From NCBI GenBank assembly GCA_902651635.1, contig CACRSC010000025.1:90574-154573 (forward strand): a stretch of DNA of 64,000 nt. Direction: 5' to 3'. Numbering within the stretch: the first letter of the stretch is position 1; each line of letters opens with the position of its first letter. Shown here piece by piece: positions 52,333 to 63,458 of this stretch. Origin of the DNA: Mastigamoeba balamuthi. Its lineage: Eukaryota; Evosea; Mastigamoebida; Mastigamoebidae. Made by a program: the position numbers and the translations under genes. The notes beneath the pieces were generated by a model. That model made no database searches. It saw nothing but the letters and a program-made list of their open reading frames with translations, and was not told the origin of the DNA.

Positions 52333-55300
52333 TCAGCGCGGGAGCTTGGGGAACGGGTACGAGAGCTTGGCAAACTCGGCCTGCATCTCGGCGACGAGCT
52401 TGAGCATGCGCGAGTAGATCGCCTTGTTGGAGCGCTGGGCCTCGTCGAGCCAGCGGCGGGCCTGCTCGGCGATGCGGTCCTGCTGCAGGTAGAAGTGCCG
52501 CCTGACGACCTCGGCAAAGTCTGCCGGGGGCGCGCGCAGCTGGCCGATGACGGCGTGCTCGAGCGTGGCGAGGCGGATGGTCTCGTTGTAGTGCGCGCTG
52601 CTCTGCTGGCCCGAGGCGGTGCCCATCTGCGTCTCGTAGCCGGGCTCGTTGAAGAAGGGCTCGGGCACGAAGATGAGCGACTGTATCGAGACGAGCACCT
52701 GCAGCAGCGTCGACGTGCTGCGGTTCCACGTCTCGCCCTCGGCGCCCGACCACGTGCCCAGCAGGCTCAGGCAGACCTTGCCGCAGTTGTAGAGGTTCGG
52801 GTTGAAGCGCACCGTCCCGTGGCCCGTCGTCTGCAGGTTCACCATCGGCGGCGCCTCGGGGTAGTTGGACGGGAAGCACACGTCAAACACGAAGCAGCCG
52901 CCCGCGTACGGCGTCGACGTGGCGCCGTAGTCCGCGGCCATCGGCCCCGTCACCAGCGCGCGCAGGAAGCAGATGTTGCCGTCGTCGGCCCGCACAAAGA
53001 CGCTCGAGTCGACCGTCAGCGGCAGCGACTTGATCAGCACCGACTGCTCCTGCGCCACGCGTATCGCCGCCTGCTTGCCCAGCGCCGCCGACGCCGCCGA
53101 CGCGAAGTGGTGCGTCTTCACGTCCATCGCCACAAAGTCGAACTGCAGCGGCCGCATCTGCCGCTCGTACGCCTGCTGCGCCGTCTCTGCCGGCGCTGCC
53201 GCAGCCGCGGCGGCCGCGGCCTCGGGCGGCGCCGCCGAGGGCTGCAGCGCGTTGGCGTCGGAGCCGCGCGTGCTCTCGAGCTCGCGGATCGAGTCCGAGG
53301 CGCGCTGGAGCTGCTCCTCGACGAGGCGCGTCGTCTCGACGACGGCGTTGGCGAGCTCGATCGAGGGGTCGGCGGCGCCGGCGCCGTAGGGCGTCTTGGC
53401 GGCCGCGGGGTCGCTGCTGGCGTGGCTGGCGGTGCGCAGCAGGACGCGCGACTGCGTGTTCTGCGTGCGCAGCAGGTCGACCAGGGCCGCGGGCTGGCGC
53501 GGCAGCTGCTCGAAGAGCGGCAGCAGGCGCTCGCTGGCGGCCAGCGCGCGGGCGAGGTCGTGGACGGCCGCGTAGAGCGACGCGTGGCGGGCCATGTCCA
53601 TCAGCGAGTCGTTGCGGAAGTAGCCCTCGAGCACGGGCACCAGGCAGCTCTCCTCGAGCACGTCGTACGACGGGCCCTGCGAGCCCGCGCGCGGCGCCGC
53701 CAGCTCGCGCGTGATGGCGCGGATGATCTGCTCCGTCTCGTCGTCCTTCTGCTGCTGCGCCGCCAGGTACGCGCTCACGTCCCACGTCGTCCCCGCGCCC
53801 GAGCCGTAGCCGTAGCCCGTGCCCTTGGCCCAGTACGTCTTCTTGCCGCCGCCGCCCGACGACGACGCCGACGACGTCGACGACGACGAGCCCCGCGCGG
53901 CGCCGCTGCCGTCGCTCGCGTTCTCGCTCCGCGCCGGGGGGCTCGCGCACGACGACGGCGCCGCCACCGTGGGCGTCGGCGCCGGCGACACCGTCTGCGG
54001 GTACTTGCCGTGCACGCGCGACTGCGTCTCGCTAGTAGAGGGGAGAGGAGGGAGGGGAAGCGGCCGTCGTTGGTCAGAGAGCTCCGCGGGGCGAGAGGGC
54101 AGGCAGCAGGCGCACGTGAGGAGCTCGAGGCGCAGCAGCAGGTACTCGAGCTCAGTGTACGCGCCCTCTGGGTGCGCCTTGATGTCGTTCATGGGGTTGT
54201 TGCTGCGACAGATAAGGAAACTGTAAGACAGCTGCCCCCCTCCCCCAGTGCAACAGCACAACAACAGCACAGCAAAGAGAACAAAACCAGAACAGCACGA
54301 AGCACAACAACAGAACAGAACAACCAGCGCAGCAGAGGGCGGCAGCAAGCAGCAGGCGGCAGGGGGCGGCGCACACGTCGAGCTTGCCGTGCTCGTTGAG
54401 GAGCTCGCGTATCATCTCGAGCACAGTGCTCATCGCCCTCACTGCAGCAGCCGAGAGAGAGAGTGTGTGTGTGTGTGTGTGAGAACAGCCCCGACGTCAG
54501 TGGGCCTCTGCAACACGTCACGCAAGGGACGCAAGGGGGAGGCGCGGGTACCGGGGTCCCAGTAGACGCCCGCGGGCGAGTGCACCGAGGGGGCGAGCTT
54601 GAGGATGTCCATGCTGGTGACGCGGCCCATCATGAACCCCACGAACCGCGGGCGCACGACGCGCACCGTCGGCGGGTAGAACGGGTACAGGTCCATCGTG
54701 AACGACACCCGCAGCTGCACGTGCTCGTACCCGTACAGGTGCCGCACCGCGTCGATGTCCTTGGCCACCTGTGCGCACACACAGAGAGGGGGGAGGAAAG
54801 TAGAGAGAAACATAAAAAGGGGCTGTGAATCAGTTGATTCTCCTGGCGGGTCTCGCGGCGGGTCTGGACCTGAGAGCCGGGGCGGAAGTTGAACATCTTG
54901 ACGTCCCACTCGTAGATGTTGTCGTCGATGGGGGCGGCGCTGAAGCCGAGCTTGTCCGACTCCTGCATGATGTGCAGCAGGTCGTTGGTCAGCACGCCGT
55001 TGGCCGCGCTGCTGCTGAATATCTGCGTGATCTTCTTCTTGGCGCTGCGCTCGGCGCCCTCGACCCGCTGGTGCGCCCGGATCTCGTCCTCCTTGCGCGC
55101 CCACCTCTTCTTCATCTTGAGCACCTCCAGCCTGCCGCCAGCCCCCCCGCGCCCACGCCCGCGCGCGCGCGCGCGGTCAGCGCCGATTCCAGGAAATTTC
55201 CCGGCCGCTCGTTGAATTTCAGCGCAATTTCCCTTTTTCCGGCCTGATGACGTGCGAGGACGGAATTCCGCCCCCACCGGGTTTTTTCCGCACCCTTCCT

Positions 55301-56041
55301 GGAAGTGCGAGTCTTCGAAGCCGTCCTCGTCCATCACGCTGGCCGACGACGGGGCCGCGGCGGCCAGCGACGCCGGCGACGACTGCGGGGGCTTGCGGGC
55401 GTCGCCCATCGGCGCGTCGCCGTCGCCGTCGTCGGCGCCCCAGTCGTCGCCGTCGTCGTCGTCGGCGTCGGCGCCGCCGGAGTCGTCCTCCTCCTCGGCG
55501 TGCCTGCGCTTCTTCGTCAACGGCGCGCAGCCCGCGGACGATGACGTGGCGCACTTGGTCGGCGTCGCCAGCGCGATGCGCAGGACCTCGGCCACGGGCC
55601 CCACGCTCCCGACGGCCTCGTTGACGCGCTCCACCCACGACGCCAGCCTCCTGGCCTTGCTCTCAAATACCTGTGACGTCATAAATACAAATGACGCGGC
55701 GGGAAAGTGCGCGGGAAATCAACGGGGTCTGCGTCGAGGGGAATATCTCCGCGCGACCCCCGTGCCCCAGCGCGCGCGCCCGGCGGGGGGCCGGGGAATA
55801 ATTACCAGATCGGAGGGCAGAATTATCCGATCGGGGGCGGAATTCGAGGAGGCGGGCGGCGCGGGCGCACCCAGGGCCCGGGGGCGGGGTAGGACTGCGG
55901 GTAGACGACGAAGAACTCGTCCTCTGCGCCGTGGAGGAGCTTGAGCTTGCGGCGGCTGCTGCTGTGCTCGATGTAGACGACGTCGCAGCCGCCCAGGTCG
56001 CTGAGGAACTGCTCGATCTCCGACTCGATGGTCGCCGACAT
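52333..56041 (-). CDS. BIRC6-type ubiquitin-conjugating enzyme with N-terminal RWD-like and inactive UBC folds
   Basis: Exons 56041-55871, 55670-55294, 55131-54870, 54768-54552, 54441-54375, 54202-54116 and 54031-52333 give 959 residues. Residues 1-90 resemble an RWD domain (EDEFFVVYPQSYP). Residues about 245-345 are a UBC fold (NIYEWDVKMFNFRPGSQ, LYPFYPPTVRVVRPRFVG) like UBE2Q but with no cysteine where the active site should be. After a Ser/Ala-rich linker, the C-terminal UBC (about 700-880) is BIRC6-like: FDVCFPSNYPEAPPMVNLQT, then GKVCLSLLGTWSG with the likely active cysteine C814 and LQVLVSIQSLIFVPEPFFNE. It probably transfers ubiquitin, and may act as E2/E3 hybrid as BIRC6 and UBE2O do. 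No BIR repeats or the giant N-terminus of animal BIRC6. Confidence 0.88.
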
Positions 56042-56570
56042 CCGCGGGGGGGTGTGCGTGCGTGGGGGGGGCGGCCCTGTCTGTGTGCGCCTCACGGAAA
56101 ACGTGCTCGCGTGGACGCAGCGGGAGGGGGTGATCTAGATTTTTCGCTCTGGGAATAATCGAACCGAGATATCTGGCGGCATATCAATTGAGCGAGCTCG
56201 ACAGCGCAGCCACCCGAGAACGGGCATGTCTCGCGCACCCGTTGGGCTTACGAATGTCCTTCACCGCCCACAGGTTGAAGTTCATTTTCGAGGCTTATTT
56301 TTCAAAGCAAGAGGAGTTGGCCTCTGTTGCCTTGGCCGTATCTGCAGGGAGATCGCGTTGAGGGTAGTCAGAGGCTGCTGCTTTAAGTTGGAAGTGAAAC
56401 TAAGAATCATAATTCACTCAGGTGCACCGACGATATCGCCTCGTTGTTCCGACTCAGTCGTCCGAGCTGTGAAAGGTGGGTACTTCGGGTGCCAGTGCTG
56501 AAGCCTCAGAGGCAATCCAAATTGTCTTCCACTCCTATGTACAACAGCTGGGGAGGGCGACGAGTCTCGA
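56042..56570. other. Intergenic, 530 bp, same-strand genes
   Basis: Upstream of the E2 gene and downstream of the pentapeptide-repeat gene. Contains CGAGATATCTGG (56165-56174) and ATATCAATTGAGC (56181-56192), the only place in the window where the two recurrent words lie side by side. No exon seen. Confidence 0.45.
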
Positions 56571-58117
56571 CTACGACCAGAACACGAGCTTCAGCCACTG
56601 CGTGTCGTTGTTCAGCCCCGTGGCCTCGCCGGCCCGCCAGCCCCCGTTGCGGCCGTCGAGGTGCCAGCTGAGCCTGCGGTCGCCGGTCCCGTTCTCCGTG
56701 TCGGCGCTGCCCAGCGACAGCCTCTCCGACTCGCTGAACCCGAACGCCTTGCCCTCGACGCAGTACCACGTGGCCCCGTTGGACCGCGCCCCGGACCCCG
56801 CGGCCAGCAGCTCCACGCGCCTCCCGCACGCCGCCAGCGCCAGCACGCCCGGGCTGTCCGCGCGGGCGGCGGCGACGAGCAGCCACTCGCCTCTGCCCGG
56901 GTCGATCGACGCGCGCGTCGTCACGTGCGAGTAGGGCTCTCTGTAGTGCTGCGTCCACCCGCGCAGGACGGCGTCGGCCTGAAGGCCCCTGTGCACGCCC
57001 GGCGCCCTCCAGACCAGCGACGACGGCATCGACCCGCCGTCGAACAGCGCGCCGTCGATGTTCGCTCCGTCAAACTCGGCCCCGCGCATCTTCGCGCCCC
57101 GGAGGTCCGCCCCGCGGAGGTCCGCGTTGCGCAGGTCGGCCCCCTTGAGCACGGCCCCGCGCAGGCACGCGCCGCGCAGGCACGAGCCCGAGAGGTCCGC
57201 GTGGGAGAGCAGGCAGAGCTCGAGCCTCGCGTTGCTGAGGTCCGCGGCGCTGATGTCCGCGGCCCAGAGCACCGCGCGGCTCATGTCGACGCCCGCGAGG
57301 TTCAGCCCGCGCAGGACGACGCGCTGCGGCGGCATGGTAGCGAGCAGGCGCGCGACGGGCGCCGCCGCCGCGAACTGGCACCCCCGCGCGTGGGCCTCGG
57401 ACTCGTCGCGGGGTCCGCGCCAGCCGCAGGCCACCGACACGGGGCAGCTCACGGGCGCGCGCGGGCACTGCGCCGCGTGGTCCTGCATCTCTCGCGGCGC
57501 GACGTTGGCGCCGCACGCGTTGGGGCACGCTGCGGCCAGGGCGAGGGTGAGCCCGAGGGCCGCTGCGAGCTCCGAGACGGAGAGGGCTGCGCTATAAATG
57601 GATGACGTACGGACAGGGCAGGCGAGCGTGTGCGTGCAGATGTCCGCGCGGGGCACGGGCTGCCCGCACGTCTTGCACATGACGCGCACGAGGCCGAGCT
57701 GCTTGAGCACGACCTTGAGCGAGACCTGCTGCCAGGGGCCCTCGGTGGGCTCCATGCACATGGGGCACTTGAGCATCTTCCCCTTGGGGGAAACGAGACT
57801 GTGCTGTCAGCCAAACAGGGACCCCCAGAGCCAGCAACGAGGGGGCAGCGGGGAGGCAGACGCACTGTGAGGGTGTGGCGGCGGCAGAGGAGGATGCCAC
57901 ACGCGTGCGTGACGGGGTCCAGGACCGGCAGGAGGCAGACGGGGCACTCGAGGTCCCTGTTCCAGCCCTCCTCGTAGTCGTAGTCGGGGTCGACGTCCTT
58001 GGCTGCCGCTGCTGCCGCTGCCGCTGCGACCGAGCGCGACCCGGGAGCCTGCGAGTGCGGCTCGGGGCCTGGGGAGGACATCCCTCGGACCCGCGACATC
58101 GCTGCGACGTCCTGCAT
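56571..58117 (-). CDS. RING / TRAF-type zinc-finger protein with pentapeptide repeats
   Basis: Exons 58117-57866, 57782-57611 and 57529-56571 give 460 residues. A C3HC4-type RING (about residues 52-100) reads CPVCLLPVLDPVTHACG, LLCRRH, then CPMCMEP; TRAF-like zinc fingers follow (CKTCGQPVPRADICTHTLAC, CPNACGANVAPREMQDH, CPVSVACGWRGPRDESEAH). About 14 pentapeptide repeats of the A(D/N)LR/S type come next (LSHADLSGSCLRGACLRGAV, LKGADLRNADLRGADLRGAK), forming a right-handed beta-helix. The last 110 residues (SHVTTRASIDPGRGEWLLVA, SWHLDGRNGGWRAGEATGLN) are a separate domain I cannot name. RING plus TRAF fingers suggests an E3 ubiquitin ligase; the pentapeptide helix may bind target proteins. The start is the first of two close methionines (MQDVAAM). 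Confidence 0.85.
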
Positions 58118-58438
58118 GGCGTCGTGGCCGTTGAGATTGCAGAGCCCTGCGGTTTTACCAATAAAGAAATTTGCATTTATTAGTTCTTGATCGCGAATCT
58201 GCGTCCAAACGACCCCGTCCCCACCCTCAGCCCTCGATCCTCCCCGACGCTGAACACACCGATTCGCCTTCATTCGGACGTGAAGGATGGTGGTGTGCCG
58301 TATGGGGGCTACGAGAAATGGAGAATATCTCCGAAATATCTTTCTGGTGCCGTTTTTATCCCGTAAAAGGCCCCGCGGCGCTTCCGAGGTCTCCTTCTCC
58401 GCCATCCCCCCTCGCCCCCTCCCCGAGACCGAGAGACC
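58118..58438. promoter_or_regulatory. Divergent promoter, 321 bp
   Basis: Head-to-head space between the pentapeptide-repeat gene and the next membrane-protein gene. It contains GAGAATATCTCCGAAATATCTTTC at about 58321-58344, a close pair of ATATCT words 13 bp apart, and an AT-rich patch (AATAAAGAAATTTGCATTTATTAG) near 58158-58182 next to the minus-strand gene. Confidence 0.5.
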
Positions 58439-61072
58439 ATGCGCGCGGGTGCGTTCCTCGTCGTGCTGGCCGCCGTGGCCGCCGCTGCGGTGGCGCAGAG
58501 CAGCGGCGACTACTGCGAGTATCTCGCGTACACGCCCGCCACCGCCGTCGCCACGCCCGGCACCGTCCCCCTCGCCGGCGTCGCCTACCTCAAGAGGTCT
58601 CTCCCCCTCCCCTCATCCCCGAGGGGTCCTCCCGCGGAGTTGCCGCCGCTGGTGGGGCCCGTGGACGTTTTAGACGGCCAATCGAGAAATTTGGGTCCAA
58701 TTTGCCCCCCGCGGTGGGCATTTTCTGCGGGGGGGGTACGGGGATCTCGAATTGTATCTGATTATTCCCACTGCTGTCCCCCTTCCCCCCCCCTCTGCAG
58801 CGTGAGGCTCTCGAACGCGTCGTGCAACCTGTGCCAGTTCGGCGTCACGGTCAACGGGCCGACGTTCGGAACCGTCACCCTCGGCCCCGTCACCTACAAG
58901 TGCGCTCCCCTCCCTGTGCCCCCTCTGCTTGTATTGGTTTGCATTGCGTGTGGCGAGTGTCCCGCGTCACCGCAGGGCTTTCTTCGCACAAAATCTACTC
59001 CGATTCCCCCCTTCTTTTCCATGGCCCCGACGTCATCGATGACACCACCCCCCTTCCAATGAACTTGGATCAACTTGGCAACCTACTCCATTCGTCTCAC
59101 CCACTCTTCCCCCCACGCAGCGGCACGGCACTGGTGGTGCAGGTGCCGTCGTATCCCCTGCACAACCCCGCCTCGGTCATCGTGACGTCACTGTCGCCCG
59201 GCGCGCGCGTCGTCGTGGAGGCGGGCGCCGTGCCGCCCTCGTTCCTCGACGGCCGCACCGTCCGGCGCCTGGCGGCCCTCGAGAAGCCGGTCTGGGACGC
59301 GGCCACGGACAACGTCGTGCTGGGCGCCGTCGTCCCCGACGGGCCCTACGAGCGCCACGCCACCGCCCGCGTGGGCGCGGAGGCGCTCAGCGCCAGCACA
59401 GACGCCGCAGCCTGCGCCATACGCTTCCGCGCGTCGGTGCCCTTCAGCAGGCTCGTCAGGAGCGGGACGCCCACGCCCGCGGCGTCGTGGATCGAATACG
59501 CCTTCGTCCTCAACGGTACGAGGGGCGCAATCAATTGATTCCTTGGAAATTGGGCACGCAGGCATTTCCTGGAATTTCTCTTGGCGCGCCATCGGTCAAT
59601 CGATCTCGTAAATGTAACCCTCCCCCTCTCATCTCTCGCCCCCCAGTGACGTTCGCGGAGACGACGCTGCTGGCGTACGGCAACGACACGTGGTCGCTGT
59701 CGAACAGGACGGCGACGCGGACGGTCTACTCGTCGCTGCGCTTCGCGGTGCGGGTGCCGCGCAGCGTGACGCTCGACGCCGCCAACCTCACGGTCGTCAG
59801 CTCCTCGCGCCCCGACCTCGTCTGGGCCCTCGTCGCCAGCGCCGCCACGGCCTACGACGAGGCCACGCACCGCCTCACCGTCGCCCTCGACCTCGACGTC
59901 CGCGCCCGCGCGGGCTTCGTCCTCGACGCAGCGGCCGCCCGCGTCGCCGCGTTCAACGGGTCTTTCGCAAACGCGACGATAGCGGCGCGCGCGCCGGCGG
60001 CGCTGGCGCAGAGGGCGCGGCTCTCGGTCGTCGCGACGGTCGACGGCCTGCGCTGCGCGTTCGGGGCCGCCGACAGCTTCGCGCTGGCGGTGCCCGTCGT
60101 CTCGCAGGCCACCGGCGCCGTCGTCGCCAACGCCACGCTGACGGCCACGGGCCTCGCGTCGAGGTGGTGCCAGCTCGTCGCCGCGGCCGTCAGTCTCAAC
60201 GGCACGCAGGCCACCTACGCGGACGCCGCGTTCGCGCACGCCTCGGCGACGTTCCTGCTCAACGCGACGGTCTACGTGGCGGCGCAGCTCCGCGCCCGCG
60301 AGACCGCGGTGGCCGTGACGCCCGTCGTCGTAGGCGCGAGGATCGGGGCCAGCGGGTCCGCGGCCACGGTCGACGTCACGAGGCTGCCGGGCTACGCGCT
60401 GGTGGCCGCGGGGTGTCCGGCGGGCTGGGCGTGCTACAAGTTCGCCGCGACGGGCGTCGCCGCGGGCAGCAACGTCATCAGCACGGACCTCAACGCGACC
60501 TACGCGCGCAGGAGGGACCCCAGGGCCGCGGCCGCCAGCGGCACCTCCGAGTCGGTCATTCAGATCGTCGGTGCGCCGCTTTTCCTCCCTCCTGGCCCCG
60601 CGCCCCATTCAATTGCCTTTGCCTCTTCTTGTTTTCTTTTGGGGCCCAATTCAGTCGTCTATCCCTCAACCCCCCCTGCGGGCTCGTTTGCTGCAACTGC
60701 CTGTGTTGACGGAACACAACATGGACCGCTAGGGGCGAGCCACTGGGTTGTCAACCTCCTATCAATTGCCAGCGCGTTCCAAACGAATGGAATTGTCGCA
60801 TTTGTTGTGTTTCCGGTGCGGGCGTGGAGTGTGGGGCGTGGTGGGGTGTTGCCGCGACGACGAGGGCTGACTGGTGGCTGGCTGCTTCCCCAGGTGGCGC
60901 GGCTGAGAGGGAGGGGGCAGACAAGCACGCCGACACCGCAGAGAACGACAAGTCGCTGGTGACGCTCGTCGCCGTCTTCGGGGCAGTCGCGGCAGTCGCG
61001 GTGGTCGCAGCGGCCGTGTCCATCGCCGTTCTGCTGCGGGGCCCTCGCTACTCGAGGCAGCTGGACGACTAG
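58439..61072 (+). CDS. Type I membrane protein of unknown family, heavily glycosylated
   Basis: Exons 58439-58596, 58801-58899, 59121-59515, 59647-60570 and 60894-61072 give 584 residues. Signal peptide AGAFLVVLAAVAAAAVA; extracellular part of about 500 residues dominated by beta-like Ala/Val-rich stretches (VTLDAANLTVVSSSRPDLVW, HRLTVALDLDVRARAGF, RARLSVVATVDGLRC, VPVVSQATGAVVANATLT) with about ten sequons (NAS, NDT, NRT, NLT, NGS, NAT, NGT), suggesting tandem Ig- or cadherin-like sandwiches; one membrane helix (VTLVAVFGAVAAVAVVAAAV) and a short tail RGPRYSRQLDD. I recognise no family. Size and layout parallel the protein at 50006-51911, without clear sequence similarity. Intron 3 contains TCAATTGA; the last intron, 323 nt, carries two TCAATTGC. 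Confidence 0.7.
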
Positions 61073-62082
61073 ACGGCCAGACGGTGAGGCCTCCCCTCAG
61101 CTTAACCCCAACTGCACCCATAGCCTCGGATCAGAGAGCAGCAACCACAACAAACACAACGCCCGTCCCGCCAACGCACAGACGCACGACAGACACCCAC
61201 AGGCACAGCAACCGCACGCACCCCACCCTCCAGCACAGCACACACTGGCATGAAGCACACACAGCACACACGCACACGCACACACAGCAACGCCCAAGGA
61301 CCTGCCACGCATTGCATCCACAACTGCCCCAAACACAAAATACAAGACGCAAGGCAGCAATCAAATTCAGGAAAGCCGCGAGGGCAGAGAGAAGTAGAAC
61401 AAGGGAGGACAGAGTGACGTCCGTCCTGTCAGGCACCAGGGCTTCAGCCAAGGGCGTTGGCTGGCCAATAAGCAGTGGCGGAAGAGAAAGAAAGGACAGG
61501 AAGGAAACAAACACCCTTTCTTTCTCTTCCGCCACTGCTCATATTATTCGAGCGCAATCTCTGCAGGCTCAACCACGAACCCCTTGCTCTGCTCGAGTTT
61601 GATGCAGAACAGCTGCCATATCTCCTTGTTGCACTGCTTTCGCGCCTCCTCCATTTCTCAGCTATGAAAATGAGTTGCAATTGATCTCTGGACGATTGAG
61701 ACAAGAAAAATTGAATACACAATTGAGATATTTAATTCCTGGATCCACTGGAGAAAAACAGAACGAGCCTGTTCACCTATTCACTGTTCCTTGTGATGAC
61801 ATCTCGCACCTACGAAGGTATGCCTGGTCTGCATACCAGCACACTGGTGATGGCCTCACCAGTGCACTCGGTGTCTATTGCCAACAGGGCAGCAGGGCAG
61901 CAGGGCAGTAGCTGGGCTCTCGCCATGAAAACCGTCCGGAGACACGTCAATCCGAAATGCGTCGCCAACCGAAAGCCAAAAATAGCACCCCGGGGATCGC
62001 AGAACCACTCCGCCCTAAGGCCCGGACAGACTCACAACCACAAGTCGCAGACCTTACCACTCTCTCACTCCCACCCGTTCGC
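61073..62082. other. Intergenic, 1 kb, with a perfect hairpin
   Basis: AC-rich low-complexity sequence (61120-61300) is followed by the hairpin at 61471-61539 and AT-richer sequence towards the RNase T2 start. No supported exon. Confidence 0.5.
61471..61539. repeat. Perfect 25-bp inverted repeat with 19-nt loop
   Basis: Left arm 61471-61495 begins AGCAGTGGCGGAAGAG; right arm 61515-61539 ends CTCTTCCGCCACTGCT and is its exact complement over 25 bases. The loop is AC/AG-rich. The stem could form in RNA from either strand. It lies in non-coding sequence between a membrane-protein gene and RNase T2. Confidence 0.9.
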
Positions 62083-63086
62083 ATGAAGAGCATCTCTGCT
62101 GCGCCTCTCCTCCTTCTCGCGGCCCTAGCGGGCTCCGCTGCGGCCTGCGCGTACGGCAACATGGACGCGCGGTGCACCTACACGGAGCAGCCAGACTGGT
62201 CCTACATGATGTGCGCACACTCCCACAGTGCTCTCCCCCCGTCGCTCTCCCACGAGCCTCCGCAGGTTCACGATGAGCTGGCCCGGCGTCTTCTGCGCCG
62301 ACGGCTGCTGTCGCAACCCGCAGGGGGCCCGCGTGGCCGCGGACTTCACGATCCACGGCCTGTGGCCCAACTACGCCGGAAACTCGTGCGCCCACCGGAT
62401 CTGCTGCGACGAAAAAAGGCCTTGGCAAAATTGCATTTCCACTCATTGAGCTCCGCACGACGGGCATGCCCTCGCAGGTTCCCGTCGTGCTGCCAGACCG
62501 AGTTCGACAACGACGACCTCGCCAACCTTATCAACTCGGACGCAGCCCTGCGCCGCGACCTCAACACGTGCGTTGAAAAAGAACTCCCTGTCGGGAGCAG
62601 AGAGCTCAGCTGTGCCGACTGCCCTACTACTACCACAGATACTGGCCCGCACTCAAGAAGTGCCAGTTCATTCAGTACGAGTTCGACAAGCACGGCTCGT
62701 GCGCCACGGCATCGACGTACTCGGGGGAGAACGGCCTGCGCGACTACATCGAGGCAGCGCTGTACCTGCGCAGGAAGTGGGACGTGCTGGCCGCGCTCAG
62801 CGAGGCGGGCATCACGCCGGGCTACAACAAGTACAGCCCCAGCGACATCCTCGAGGCGCTGGGCAAGTACACGGGGACGCGGGTGAGGCTGCACTGCGAC
62901 AGGGCCAACCCCAGGGCGCTCTCCGAGGTGCGCATGTGCGTCAAGAAGATGGACAACATCTTCTCGCGGGCCAACCCGGACCTCATCGACTGCCCCCCGA
63001 CGTCCAACGACGCCGAAGGATGCGCAAAGTCCGGTATCGCCATTCCCGAGGTGCCTGCGATCACTGGCTCTGGCTGCTCCATCTGA
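62083..63086 (+). CDS. Secreted ribonuclease of the RNase T2 family, second copy
   Basis: Exons 62083-62210, 62266-62385, 62478-62567 and 62639-63086 give 261 residues, with the first three exon sizes similar and all phases equal to the copy at 25053-26166. Signal peptide SAAPLLLLAALAGSAAA. CAS I FTIHGLWP and CAS II QYEFDKHGSC carry both catalytic histidines; CADGCC, SCCQTEFDNDD and LHCDRANP cysteines are conserved with the other copy. The C-terminus ends ITGSGCSI, so the longer end of the other copy is a difference between paralogues. Expected to be exported or lysosomal. The two copies are about two-thirds identical in the last exon, indicating an old duplication. Confidence 0.92.
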
Positions 63087-63458
63087 GAGATCTCATCAGA
63101 GCGGCCCGTCCCCATCATGAGCTGATCCACCACTCTCAAAGCAACAACAGGGACAATTGTGTGCATTTCGCCTCAGCCCCGTAAACGATGCCAGGTCCAC
63201 AAACTGGCGTGGAAGAACGGAAAAGACCCGGGATCACAACGCCCCAGACGTCCGGCCCTCTGGCCCCCCTGTTCCCCTATGATCTCCTGTGCTACAGCCT
63301 GTGTGTTCACAGCACAACCACTGATCTCCTCCAGCACCAGACGGTCCAATGGACTGCATGCACGCAAACGAACTTCCTCATCGTGAACAAGAAGCACAAA
63401 CGGCTTGATGGTATTCTCTCTATCAGACACAACGTCCCCCAAAACCCCGGGGATGCTC
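63087..63458. other. Convergent intergenic, 370 bp
   Basis: Space between the RNase T2 gene and the convergent GPI-type gene. No exon or repeat recognised. Confidence 0.4.

Noticed and set aside
52288-54399. 703-residue open frame on the plus strand
   Set aside because: Antisense to the BIRC6-like E2 exon, whose UBC motifs are unambiguous; composition is Arg/Leu/Ala-rich without structure.
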